A stretch of DNA of 64,000 bases from Sacculina carcini (taxonomy: Eukaryota > Arthropoda > Thecostraca > Sacculinidae). The notes under the pieces were generated by a model that made no database searches, was not told where the DNA came from, and was given only the letters and a program-made list of their open reading frames with translations. Made by a program: the position numbers and the translations under genes. The stretch is from positions 1-64,000 of the forward strand of contig OU696579.1 in assembly GCA_916048095.2 (NCBI GenBank), in the 5' to 3' direction. Below, piece after piece: positions 13,967 to 28,800 of the stretch (position 1 is its first letter; every line of letters begins with the position of its first letter).

Positions 13967-16900
13967 GCTCACTTAGGGCACACTTAGGTAACACTTAGGG
14001 CACACTTAGGTAACACTTAGGGCACACTTAGGTAACACTTAGGTAACACTTAGGCTACACTTAGGTAACACTTAGGGCACACTTAGGTAACACTTAGGGC
14101 TCACTTAGGGCACACTTAGGTAACAGTTAGGGCACACTTAGGTAACACTTAGGGCACACTTAGGTAACAGTTAGGGCACACTTGGGTAACACTTAGGGCA
14201 CACTTAGGTAACACTTAGGTAACACTTAGGTAACACTTAGGTAACACTTAGGTAACACTTAGGTAACACTTAGGTAACACTTAGGGCTCACTTAGGTAAC
14301 ACTTAGGTAACACTTAGGTAACACTTAGGGTACACTTAGGTAACACTTAGGGCACACTTAGGTAACACTTAGGGCACACTTAGGTAACAGTTAGGGCACA
14401 CTTAGGTAACAGTTAGGGCACACTTAAGTAACAGTTAGGGCACACTTAGGTAACACTTAAGGCACACTTAGGTAACACTTAGGTAACACTTAGGGCTCAC
14501 TTAGGTAACACTTAGGTAACACTTAGGGCACACTTAGGTAACAGTTAGGGCACACTTAGGTAACACTTAGGGCACACTTAGGTAACAGTTAGGGCACACT
14601 TGGGTAACACTTAGGGCACACTTGGGTAACAGTTAGGGCACACTTGGGTAACACTTAGGGCACACTTGGGTAACACTTAGGGCACACTTAGGTAACACTT
14701 AGGTAACACTTAGGTAACACTTAGGTAACACTTAGGTAACACTTAGGTAACACTTAGGTAACACTTAGGTAACACTTAGGTAACACTTAGGTAACACTTA
14801 GGTAACACTTAGGGCACACTTAGGTAACACTTAGGGCACACTTAGGTAACAGTTAGGGCACACTTAAGTAACAGTTAGGGCACACTTAGGTAACACTTAA
14901 GGCACACTTAGGTAACACTTAGGTAACACTTAGGTAACACTTAGGTAACACTTAGGGCACACTTAGGTAACACTTAGGGCACACTTAGGTAACACTTAGG
15001 GCACACTTAGGTAACACTTAGGGCACACTTAGGTAACACTTAGGGCACACTTAGGTAACACTTAGGGTACACTTAGGTAACACTTAGGGCACACTTAGGT
15101 AACACTTAGGGTACACTTAGGTAACACTTAGGGCACACTTAGGTAACACTTAGGGCACACTTAGGTAACACTTAGGGCACACTTAGGGCACACATAGGTA
15201 ACACTTAGGGCACACTTAGGTAACACTTAGGTAACACTTAGGTAACACTTAGGGCACACTTAGGTAACACTTAGGTAACACTTAGGTAACACTTAGGGCA
15301 CCCTTAGGTAACACCTAGGTCACACTTAGGTAACACTTAGGGCACACTTAGGTAACACTTAGGGCACATTTAGGTAACACTTAGGGCACATTTAGGTAAC
15401 ACTTAGGGCACACTTAGGTAACACTTAGGGCACACTTAGGTAACACTTAGGGCACACTTAGGTAACACTTAGGGCACACTTAGGTAACACTTAGGGCACA
15501 CTTAGGTAACACTTAGGTAACACTTAGGTAACACTTAGGCTACACTTAGGGCACACTTAGGTAACACTTAGGGCACACTTAGGTAACACTTAGGTAACAC
15601 TTAGGGCACACATAGGTAACACTTAGGGCACACTTAGGTAACACTTAGGTAACACTTAGGCTACACTTAGGTAACACTTAGGGCTCACTTAGGTAACACT
15701 TAGGTAACACTTAGGGCACACTTAGGTAACAGTTAGGGCACACTTAGGTAACACTTAGGGCACACTTAGGTAACAGTTAGGGCACACTTGGGTAACACTT
15801 AGGGCACACTTAGGTAACACTTAAGTAACACTTAGGTAACACTTAGGTAACACTTAGGTAACACTTAGGTAACACTTAGGTAACACTTAGGTAACACTTA
15901 GGTAACACTTAGGTAACACTTAGGGTACACTTAGGTAACACTTAGGGCACACTTAGGTAACACTTAGGGCACACTTAGGTAACAGTTAGGGCACACTTAA
16001 GTAACAGTTAGGGCACACTTAGGTAACACTTAAGGCACACTTAGGTAACACTTAGGTAACACTTAGAGCACACTTAGGTAACACTTAGGGCACACTTAGG
16101 TAACACTTAGGGCACACTTAGGTAACACTTAGGGCACACTTAGGTAACACTTAGGGCACACTTAGGTAACACTTAGGGCACACTTAGGTAACACTTAGGG
16201 TACACTTAGGTAACACTTAGGGCACACTTAGGTAACACTTAGGGTACACTTAGGTAACACTTAGGGCACACTTAGGTAACACTTAGGGCACACTTAGGTA
16301 ACACTTAGGGCACACTTAGGGCACACATAGGTAACACTTAGGGCACACTTAGGTAACACTTAGGTAACACTTAGGTAACACTTAGGGCACACTTAGGTAA
16401 CACTTAGGTAACACTTAGGTAACACTTAGGGCACCTTTAGGTAACACCTAGGTCACACTTAGGTAACACTTAGGGCACACTTAGGTAACACTTAGGGCAC
16501 ACTTAGGTAACACTTAGGGCACACTTAGGTAACACTTAGGGCACACTTAGGGCAGACTTAGGTAACACTTAGGGCACACTTAGGTAACACTTAGGGCACA
16601 CTTAGGTAACACTTAGGGCACACTTAGGTAACACTTAGGTAACACTTAGGTAACACTTAGGTATCACTTAGGTAACACTTAGGTAACACTTAGGTAACAC
16701 TTAGGTAACACTTAGGTAACACTTAGGTAACACTTAGGTAACACTTAGGTAACACTTAGGTAACACTTAGGTAACACTTAGGTAACACTTAGGTAACACT
16801 TAGGTAACACTTAGGTAACACTTAGGTAACACTTAGGTAACACTTAGGTAACACTTAGGTAACACTTAGGGCACACTTAGGTAACACTTAGGGCACACTT

Positions 16901-19900
16901 AGGTAACAGTTAGGGCACACTTAAGTAACAGTTAGGGCACACTTAGGTAACACTTAGGGCACACTTAGGTAACACTTAGGTAACACTTAGGTAACACTTA
17001 GAGCACACTTAGGTAACACTTAGGGCACACTTAGGTAACACTTAGGGCACACTTAGGTAACACTTAGGTAACACTTAGGGCACACTTAGGTAACACTTAG
17101 GGCACACTTAGGTAACACTTAGGGCACACTTAGGGCACACTTACGTAACACTTAGGGCACACTTAGGGCACACTTAGGGCACACTTAGGGCACACTTAGG
17201 TAACACTTAGGGCACACTTAGGTAACACTTAGGGCACACTTAGGGCACACTTAGGGCACACTTAGGGCACACTTAGGTAACACTTAGGGCACACTTAGGT
17301 AACACTTAGGGCACACTTAGGTAACACTTAGGTAACACTTAGGGCACACTTAGGTAACACTTAGGTAACACTTAGGCTACACTTAGGTAACACTTAGGGC
17401 ACACTTAGGTAACACTTAGGGCTCACTTAGGGCACACTTAGGTAACAGTTAGGGCACACTTAGGTAACACTTAGGGCACACTTAGGTAACAGTTAGGGCA
17501 CACTTGGGTAACACTTAGGGCACACTTAGGTAACACTTAGGTAACACTTAGGTAACACTTAGGTAACACTTAGGTAACACTTAGGTAACACTTAGGTAAC
17601 ACTTAGGGCTCACTTAGGTAACACTTAGGTAACACTTAGGTAACACTTAGGGTACACTTAGGTAACACTTAGGGCACACTTAGGTAACACTTAGGGCACA
17701 CTTAGGTAACAGTTAGGGCACACTTAAGTAACAGTTAGGGCACACTTAGGTAACACTTAAGGCACACTTAGGTAACACTTAGGTAACACTTAGGGCACAC
17801 TTAGGTAGCACTTAGGGCTCACTTAGGTAACACTTAGGTAACACTTAGGGCACACTTAGGTAACAGTTAGGGCACACTTAGGTAACACTTAGGGCACACT
17901 TAGGTAACAGTTAGGGCACACTTGGGTAACACTTAGGGCACACTTGGGTAACACTTAGGGCACACTTAGGTAACACTTAGGTAACACTTAGGTAACACTT
18001 AGGTAACACTTAGGTAACACTTAGGTAACACTTAGGTAACACTTAGGTAACACTTAGGTAACACTTAGGTAACACTTAGGTAACACTTAGGTAACACTTA
18101 GGGTACACTTAGGTAACACTTAGGGCACACTTAGGTAACACTTAGGGCACACTTAGGTAACAGTTAGGGCACACTTAAGTAACAGTTAGGGCACACTTAG
18201 GTAACACTTAAGGCACACTTAGGTAACACTTAGGTAACACTTAGGTAACACTTAGGTAACACTTAGGTAACACTTAGGTAACACTTAGGTAACACTTAGG
18301 TAACACTTAGGTAACACTTAGGGCACACTTAGGTAACACTTAGGTAACACTTAGGCTACACTTAGGTAACACTTAGGGCACACTTAGGTAACACTTAGGG
18401 CTCACTTAGGGCACACTTAGGTAACAGTTAGGGCACACTTAGGTAACACTTAGGGCACACTTAGGTAACAGTTAGGGCACACTTGGGTAACACTTAGGGC
18501 ACACTTAGGTAACACTTAGGTAACACTTAGGTAACACTTAGGTAACACTTAGGTAACACTTAGGTAACACTTAGGTAACACTTAGGGCTCACTTAGGTAA
18601 CACTTAGGTAACACTTAGGTAACACTTAGGGTACACTTAGGTAACACTTAGGGCACACTTAGGTAACACTTAGGGCACACTTAGGTAACAGTTAGGGCAC
18701 ACTTAAGTAACAGTTAGGGCACACTTAGGTAACACTTAAGGCACACTTAGGTAACACTTAGGTAACACTTAGGGCACACTTAGGTAACACTTAGGGCTCA
18801 CTTAGGTAACACTTAGGTAACACTTAGGGCACACTTAGGTAACAGTTAGGGCACACTTAGGTAACACTTAGGGCACACTTAGGTAACAGTTAGGGCACAC
18901 TTGGGTAACACTTAGGGCACACTTGGGTAACACTTAGGGCACACTTAGGTAACACTTAGGTAACACTTAGGTAACACTTAGGTAACACTTAGGTAACACT
19001 TAGGTAACACTTAGGTAACACTTAGGTAACACTTAGGTAACACTTAGGTAACACTTAGGTAACACTTAGGTAACACTTAGGGTACACTTAGGTAACACTT
19101 AGGGCACACTTAGGTAACACTTAGGGCACACTTAGGTAACAGTTAGGGCACACTTAAGTAACAGTTAGGGCACACTTAGGTAACACTTAAGGCACACTTA
19201 GGTAACACTTAGGTAACACTTAGGTAACACTTAGGTAACACTTAGGTAACACTTAGGTAACACTTAGGTAACACTTAGGTAACACTTAGGTAACACTTAG
19301 GTAACACTTAGGTAACACTTAGGGCACACTTAGGTAACACTTAGGTAACACTTAGGCTACACTTAGGTAACACTTAGGGCACACTTAGGTAACACTTAGG
19401 GCTCACTTAGGGCACACTTAGGTAACAGTTAGGGCACACTTAGGTAACACTTAGGGCACACTTAGGTAACAGTTAGGGCACACTTGGGTAACACTTAGGG
19501 CACACTTAGGTAACACTTAGGTAACACTTAGGTAACACTTAGGTAACACTTAGGTAACACTTAGGTAACACTTAGGTAACACTTAGGGCTCACTTAGGTA
19601 ACACTTAGGTAACACTTACGTAACACTTAGGGTACACTTAGGTAACACTTAGGGCACACTTAGGTAACACTTAGGGCACACTTAGGTAACAGTTAGGGCA
19701 CACTTAGGTAACAGTTAGGGCACACTTAAGTAACAGTTAGGGCACACTTAGGTAACACTTAAGGCACACTTAGGTAACACTTAGGTAACACTTAGGGCTC
19801 ACTTAGGTAACACTTAGGTAACACTTAGGGCACACTTAGGTAACAGTTAGGGCACACTTAGGTAACACTTAGGGCACACTTAGGTAACAGTTAGGGCACA

Positions 19901-22900
19901 CTTGGGTAACACTTAGGGCACACTTGGGTAACACTTAGGGCACACTTAGGTAACACTTAGGTAACACTTAGGTAACACTTAGGTAACACTTAGGTAACAC
20001 TTAGGTAACACTTAGGTAACACTTAGGTAACACTTAGGTAACACTTAGGTAACACTTAGGTAACACTTAGGTAACACTTAGGGTACACTTAGGTAACACT
20101 TAGGGCACACTTAGGTAACACTTAGGGCACACTTAGGTAACAGTTAGGGCACACTTAAGTAACAGTTAGGGCACACTTAGGTAACACTTAAGGCACACTT
20201 AGGTAACACTTAGGTAACACTTAGAGCACACTTAGGTAACACTTAGGGCACACTTAGGTAACACTTAGGGCACACTTAGGTAACACTTAGGGCACACTTA
20301 GGTAACACTTAGGGCACACTTAGGTAACACTTAGGGCACACTTAGGTAACACTTAGGGTACACTTAGGTAACACTTAGGGCACACTTAGGTAACACTTAG
20401 GGTACACTTAGGTAACACTTAGGGCACACTTAGGTAACACTTAGGGCACACTTAGGTAACACTTAGGGCACACTTAGGGCACACATAGGTAACACTTAGG
20501 GCACACTTAGGTAACACTTAGGTAACACTTAGGTAACACTTAGGGCACACTTAGGTAACACTTAGGTAACACTTAGGTAACACTTAGGGCACCCTTAGGT
20601 AACACCTAGGTCACACTTAGGTAACACTTAGGGCACACTTAGGTAACACTTAGGGCACATTTAGGTAACACTTAGGGCACATTTAGGTAACACTTAGGGC
20701 ACACTTAGGTAACACTTAGGGCACACTTAGGTAACACTTAGGGCACACTTAGGTAACACTTAGGGCACACTTAGGTAACACTTATGGCACACTTAGGTAA
20801 CACTTAGGTAACACTTAGGTAACACTTAGGCTACACTTAGGGCACACTTAGGTAACACTTAGGGCACACTTAGGTAACACTTAGGTAACACTTAGGGCAC
20901 ACATAGGTAACACTTAGGGCACACTTAGGTAACACTTAGGTAACACTTAGGCTACACTTAGGTAACACTTAGGGCTCACTTAGGTAACACTTAGGTAACA
21001 CTTAGGGCACACTTAGGTAACAGTTAGGGCACACTTAGGTAACACTTAGGGCACACTTAGGTAACAGTTAGGGCACACTTGGGTAACACTTAGGGCACAC
21101 TTAGGTAACACTTAAGTAACACTTAGGTAACACTTAGGTAACACTTAGGTAACACTTAGGTAACACTTAGGTAACACTTAGGTAACACTTAGGGTACACT
21201 TAGGTAACACTTAGGGCACACTTAGGTAACACTTAGGGCACACTTAGGTAACAGTTAGGGCACACTTAAGTAACAGTTAGGGCACACTTAGGTAACACTT
21301 AAGGCACACTTAGGTAACACTTAGGTAACACTTAGAGCACACTTAGGTAACACTTAGGGCACACTTAGGTAACACTTAGGGCACACTTAGGTAACACTTA
21401 GGGCACACTTAGGTAACACTTAGGGCACACTTAGGTAACACTTAGGGCACACTTAGGTAACACTTAGGGTACACTTAGGTAACACTTAGGGCACACTTAG
21501 GTAACACTTAGGGTACACTTAGGTAACACTTAGGGCACACTTAGGTAACACTTAGGGCACACTTAGGTAACACTTAGGGCACACTTAGGGCACACATAGG
21601 TAACACTTAGGGCACACTTAGGTAACACTTAGGTAACACTTAGGTAACACTTAGGGCACACTTAGGTAACACTTAGGTAACACTTAGGTAACACTTAGGG
21701 CACCTTTAGGTAACACCTAGGTCACACTTAGGTAACACTTAGGGCACACTTAGGTAACACTTAGGGCACACTTAGGTAACACTTAGGGCACACTTAGGTA
21801 ACACTTAGGGCACACTTAGGGCAGACTTAGGTAACACTTAGGGCACACTTAGGTAACACTTAGGGCACACTTAGGTAACACTTAGGGCACACTTAGGTAA
21901 CACTTAGGTAACACTTAGGTAACACTTAGGTATCACTTAGGTAACACTTAGGTAACACTTAGGTAACACTTAGGTAACACTTAGGTAACACTTAGGTAAC
22001 ACTTAGGTAACACTTAGGTAACACTTAGGTAACACTTAGGTAACACTTAGGTAACACTTAGGTAACACTTAGGTAACACTTAGGTAACACTTAGGTAACA
22101 CTTAGGTAACACTTAGGGCACACTTAGGTAACACTTAGGGCACACTTAGGTAACAGTTAGGGCACACTTAAGTAACAGTTAGGGCACACTTAGGTAACAC
22201 TTAGGGCACACTTAGGTAACACTTAGGTAACACTTAGGTAACACTTAGAGCACACTTAGGTAACACTTAGGGCACACTTAGGTAACACTTAGGGCACACT
22301 TAGGTAACACTTAGGTAACACTTAGGGCACACTTAGGTAACACTTAGGGCACACTTAGGTAACACTTAGGGCACACTTAGGGCACACTTACGTAACACTT
22401 AGGGCACACTTAGGGCACACTTAGGGCACACTTAGGGCACACTTAGGGCACACTTAGGTAACACTTAGGGCACACTTAGGTAACACTTAGGGCACACTTA
22501 GGGCACACTTAGGGCACACTTAGGGCACACTTAGGTAACACTTAGGGCACACTTAGGTAACACTTAGGGCACACTTAGGTAACACTTAGGTAACACTTAG
22601 GGCACACTTAGGTAACACTTAGGTAACACTTAGGCTACACTTAGGTAACACTTAGGGCACACTTAGGTAACACTTAGGGCTCACTTAGGGCACACTTAGG
22701 TAACAGTTAGGGCACACTTAGGTAACACTTAGGGCACACTTAGGTAACAGTTAGGGCACACTTGGGTAACACTTAGGGCACACTTAGGTAACACTTAGGT
22801 AACACTTAGGTAACACTTAGGTAACACTTAGGTAACACTTAGGTAACACTTAGGTAACACTTAGGGCTCACTTAGGTAACACTTAGGTAACACTTAGGTA

Positions 22901-25830
22901 ACACTTAGGGTACACTTAGGTAACACTTAGGGCACACTTAGGTAACACTTAGGGCACACTTAGGTAACAGTTAGGGCACACTTAAGTAACAGTTAGGGCA
23001 CACTTAGGTAACACTTAAGGCACACTTAGGTAACACTTAGGTAACACTTAGGGCACACTTAGGTAACACTTAGGGCTCACTTAGGTAACACTTAGGTAAC
23101 ACTTAGGGCACACTTAGGTAACAGTTAGGGCACACTTAGGTAACACTTAGGGCACACTTAGGTAACAGTTAGGGCACACTTGGGTAACACTTAGGGCACA
23201 CTTGGGTAACACTTAGGGCACACTTAGGTAACACTTAGGTAACACTTAGGTAACACTTAGGTAACACTTAGGTAACACTTAGGTAACACTTAGGTAACAC
23301 TTAGGTAACACTTAGGTAACACTTAGGTAACACTTAGGTAACACTTAGGTAACACTTAGGTAACACTTAGGGTACACTTAGGTAACACTTAGGGCACACT
23401 TAGGTAACACTTAGGGTACACTTAGGTAACAGTTAGGGCACACTTAAGTAACAGTTAGGGCACACTTAGGTAACACTTAAGGCACACTTAGGTAACACTT
23501 AGGTAACACTTAGAGCACACTTAGGTAACACTTAGGGCACACTTAGGTAACACTTAGGGCACACTTAGGTAACACTTAGGGCACACTTAGGTAACACTTA
23601 GGGCACACTTAGGTAACACTTAGGGCACACTTAGGTAACACTTAGGGTACACTTAGGTAACACTTAGGGCACACTTAGGTAACACTTAGGGTACACTTAG
23701 GTAACACTTAGGGCACACTTAGGTAACACTTAGGGCACACTTAGGTAACACTTAGGGCACACTTAGGGCACACATAGGTAACACTTAGGGCACACTTAGG
23801 TAACACTTAGGTAACACTTAGGTAACACTTAGGGCACACTTAGGTAACACTTAGGTAACACTTAGGGTACACTTAGGTAACACTTAGGGCACACTTAGGT
23901 AACACTTAGGGTACACTTAGGTAACACTTAGGGCACACTTAGGTAACACTTAGGGCACACTTAGGTAACACTTAGGGCACACTTAGGGCACACATAGGTA
24001 ACACTTAGGGCACACTTAGGTAACACTTAGGTAACACTTAGGTAACACTTAGGGCACACTTAGGTAACACTTAGGTAACACTTAGGTAACACTTAGGGCA
24101 CCCTTAGGTAACACCTAGGTCACACTTAGGTAACACTTAGGGCACACTTAGGTAACACTTAGGGCACATTTAGGTAACACTTAGGGCACATTTAGGTAAC
24201 ACTTAGGGCACACTTAGGTAACACTTAGGGCACACTTAGGTAACACTTAGGGCACACTTAGGTAACACTTAGGGCACACTTAGGTAACACTTAGGGCACA
24301 CTTAGGTAACACTTAGGTAACACTTAGGTAACACTTAGGCTACACTTAGGGCACACTTAGGTAACACTTAGGGCACACTTAGGTAACACTTAGGTAACAC
24401 TTAGGGCACACATAGGTAACACTTAGGGCACACTTAGGTAACACTTAGGTAACACTTAGGCTACACTTAGGTAACACTTAGGGCTCACTTAGGTAACACT
24501 TAGGTAACACTTAGGGCACACTTAGGTAACAGTTAGGGCACACTTAGGTAACACTTAGGGCACACTTAGGTAACAGTTAGGGCACACTTGGGTAACACTT
24601 AGGGCACACTTAGGTAACACTTAAGTAACACTTAGGTAACACTTAGGTAACACTTAGGTAACACTTAGGTAACACTTAGGTAACACTTAGGTAACACTTA
24701 GGTAACACTTAGGGTACACTTAGGTAACACTTAGGGCACACTTAGGTAACACTTAGGGCACACTTAGGTAACAGTTAGGGCACACTTAAGTAACAGTTAG
24801 GGCACACTTAGGTAACACTTAAGGCACACTTAGGTAACACTTAGGTAACACTTAGAGCACACTTAGGTAACACTTAGGGCACACTTAGGTAACACTTAGG
24901 GCACACTTAGGTAACACTTAGGGCACACTTAGGTAACACTTAGGGCACACTTAGGTAACACTTAGGGCACACTTAGGTAACACTTAGGGTACACTTAGGT
25001 AACACTTAGGGCACACTTAGGTAACACTTAGGGTACACTTAGGTAACACTTAGGGCACACTTAGGTAACACTTAGGGCACACTTAGGTAACACTTAGGGC
25101 ACACTTAGGGCACACATAGGTAACACTTAGGGCACACTTAGGTAACACTTAGGTAACACTTAGGTAACACTTAGGGCACACTTAGGTAACACTTAGGTAA
25201 CACTTAGGTAACACTTAGGGCACCCTTAGGTAACACCTAGGTCACACTTAGGTAACACTTAGGGCACACTTAGGTAACACTTAGGGCACACTTAGGTAAC
25301 ACTTAGGGCACACTTAGGTAACACTTAGGGCACACTTAGGGCAGACTTAGGTAACACTTAGGGCACACTTAGGTAACACTTAGGGCACACTTAGGTAACA
25401 CTTAGGGCACACTTAGGTAACACTTAGGTAACACTTAGGTAACACTTAGGTATCACTTAGGTAACACTTAGGTAACACTTAGGTAACACTTAGGTAACAC
25501 TTAGGTAACACTTAGGTAACACTTAGGTAACACTTAGGGCACACTTAGGTAACACTTAGGGCACACTTAGGTAACAGTTAGGGCACACTTAAGTAACAGT
25601 TAGGGCACACTTAGGTAACACTTAGGGCACACTTAGGTAACACTTAGGTAACACTTAGGTAACACTTAGAGCACACTTAGGTAACACTTAGGGCACACTT
25701 AGGTAACACTTAGGGCACACTTAGGTAACACTTAGGTAACACTTAGGGCACACTTAGGTAACACTTAGGGCACACTTAGGTAACACTTAGGGCACACTTA
25801 GGGCACACTTACGTAACACTTAGGGCACAC
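13967..25830 (+). repeat. Satellite regime 2: nested kb-scale duplications
   Basis: The perfect 924-bp pattern stops here, and blocks resembling parts of it alternate with runs of a TAAC/GCAC dimer (22 bp). A fixed marker cassette (ACTTAGGGCAC, CCTTAGGTAAC, ACCTAGGTCAC) appears near 15,312, 16,445, 20,603, 21,714, 24,112 and 25,234. The spacings form pairs about 1.1 kb apart (1,133, 1,111 and 1,122 bp). The pairs are offset by 5,291 and 3,509 bp, all multiples of 11. This indicates repeated duplication of multi-kilobase segments, later edited by gain or loss of whole units. The right border is approximate. Confidence 0.8.
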
Positions 25831-28800
25831 ATAAGTAACACTTAGGGCACACTTAGGTAACACTTAGGTAACACTTAGGGCACACTTAGGTAACACTTAG
25901 GTAACACTTAAGTAACACTTAGGGCACCCTTAGGTAACACCTAGGTAACACTTAGGTAACACTTAGGGCACACTTAGGTAACACTTAGGGCACACTTAGG
26001 TAACACTTAGGGCACACTTAGGTAACACTTAGGTAACACTTAGGGCACACTTAGGGCACACTTAGGGCACACTTAGGTAACACTTAGGGCACACTTAGGT
26101 AACACTTAGGGCACACTTAGGGCACACTTAGGGCACACTTAGGTAACACTTAGGTAACATTTAGGCTACACTTAGGTAACACTTAGGCTACACTTAGGTA
26201 ACACTTAGGGCACACTTAGGTAACACTTAGGTAACACTTAGGTAACACCTAGGTAACACTTAGGTAACACTTAGGTAACACTTAGGTAACACTTAGGCTA
26301 CACTTAGGTAACACTTAGGGCACACTTAGGGCACACTTAGGTAACACTTAGGTAACACTTAGGGCACACTTAGGTAACACTTAGGCCACACTTAGGTAAC
26401 ACTTAGGTAACACTTAGGGCACACTTAGGTAACACTTAGGGCACACTTAGGTAACACTTAGGGCACACTTAGGTAACACTTAGGTAACACTTAGGGCACA
26501 CTTAGGTAACACTTAGGGCACACTTAAGTAACACTTAGGGCACACTTAGGTAACACTTAGGTAACACTTAGGCTACACTTAGGTAACACTTAGGGCACAC
26601 TTAGGTAACACTTAGGGCTCACTTAGGTAACACTTAGGGCTCACTTAGGTAACACTTAGGTAACACTTAGGGCACACTTAGGTAACACTTAGGGCACACT
26701 TAGGTAACAGTTAGGGCACACTTAGGTAACACTTAGGGCACACTTAGGTAACACTTAGGCCACACTTAGGTAACACTTAGGTAACACTTAGGGCACACTT
26801 AGGTAACACTTAGGGCACACTTAGGGCACACTTAGGTAACACTTAGGGCACACATAGGTAACACTTAGGGCACACTTAGGTAACACTTAGGTAACACTTA
26901 GGTAACACTTAGGGCACACTTAGGTAACACTTAGGTAACACTTAGGTAACACTTAGGGCACCCTTAGGTAACACCTAGGTCACACTTAGGTAACACTTAG
27001 GGCACACTTAGGTAACACTTAGGGCACACTTAGGGCACACTTACGTAACACTTAGGGCACACTTAGGGCACACTTAGGGCACACTTAGGTAACACTTAGG
27101 GCACACTTAGGTAACACTTAGGGCACACTTAGGTAACACTTAGGTAACACTTAGGGCACACTTAGGTAACACTTAGGGCACACTTAAGTAACACTTAGGG
27201 CACACTTAGGTAACACTTAGGTAACACTTAGGCTACACTTAGGTAACACTTAGGGCACACTTAGGTAACACTTAGGGCTCACTTAGGTAACACTTAGGTA
27301 ACACTTAGGGCACACTTAGGTAACACTTAGGGCACACTTAGGTAACAGTTCGGGCACACTTAGGTAACACTTAGGGCACACTTAGGTAACACTTAGGCCA
27401 CACTTAGGTAACACTTAGGTAACACTTAGGGCACACTTAGGTAACACTTAGGGCACACTTAGGGCACACTTAGGTAACACTTAGGGCACACATAGGTAAC
27501 ACTTAGGGCACACTTAGGTAACACTTAGGTAACACTTAGGTAACACTAAGGGCACACTTAGGTAACACTTAGGTAACACTTAGGTAACACTTAGGGCACC
27601 CTTAGGTAACACCTAGGTCACACTTAGGTAACACTTAGGGCACACTTAGGTAACACTTAGGGCACACTTAGGGCAAACTTACGTAACACTTAGGGCACAC
27701 TTAGGGCACACTTAGGGCACACTTAGGTAACACTTAGGGCACACTTAGGTAACACTTAGGGCACACTTAGGTAACACTTAGGTAACACTTAGGTAACACT
27801 TAGGCTACACTTAGGGCACACTTAGGTAACACTTAGGGCACACTTAGGTAACACTTAGGTAACACTTAGGGCACACATAGGTAACACTTAGGGCACACTT
27901 AGGTAACACTTAGGTAACACTTAGGCTACACTTAGGTAACACTTAGGGCTCACTTAGGTAACACTTAGGGCTCACTTAGGTAACACTTAGGTAACACTTA
28001 GGGCACACTTAGGTAACAGTTAGGGCACACTTAGGTAACACTTAGGGCACACTTAGGTAACACTTAGGGCACACTTAGGTAACACTTAGGTAACACTTAG
28101 GTAACACTTAGGGCACACTTAGGTAACACTTAGGTAACACTTAGGTAACACTTAGGGCACCCTTAGGTAACACCTAGGTCACACTTAGGTAACACTTAGG
28201 GCACACTTAGGTAACACTTAGGGCACACTTAGGGCAAACTTACGTAACACTTAGGGCACACTTAGGGCACACTTAGGGCACACTTAGGTAACACTTAGGG
28301 CACACTTAGGTAACACTTAGGGCACACTTAGGTAACACTTAGGTAACACTTAGGGCACACTTAGGTAACACTTAGGGCACACTTAAGTAACACTTAGGGC
28401 ACACTTAGGTAACACTTAGGTAACACTTAGGCTACACTTAGGTAACACTTAGGGCACACTTAGGTAACACTTAGGGCTCACTTAGGTAACACTTAGGTAA
28501 CACTTAGGGCACACTTAGGTAACACTTAGGGCACACTTAGGTAACAGTTAGGGCACACTTAGGTAACACTTAGGGCACACTTAGGTAACACTTAGGCCAC
28601 ACTTAGGTAACACTTAGGTAACACTTAGGGCACACTTAGGTAACACTTAGGGCACACTTAGGGCACACTTAGGTAACACTTAGGGCACACATAGGTAACA
28701 CTTAGGGCACACTTAGGTAACACTTAGGTAACACTTAGGTAACACTTAGGGCACACTTAGGTAACACTTAGGTAACACTTAGGTAACACTTAGGGCACCC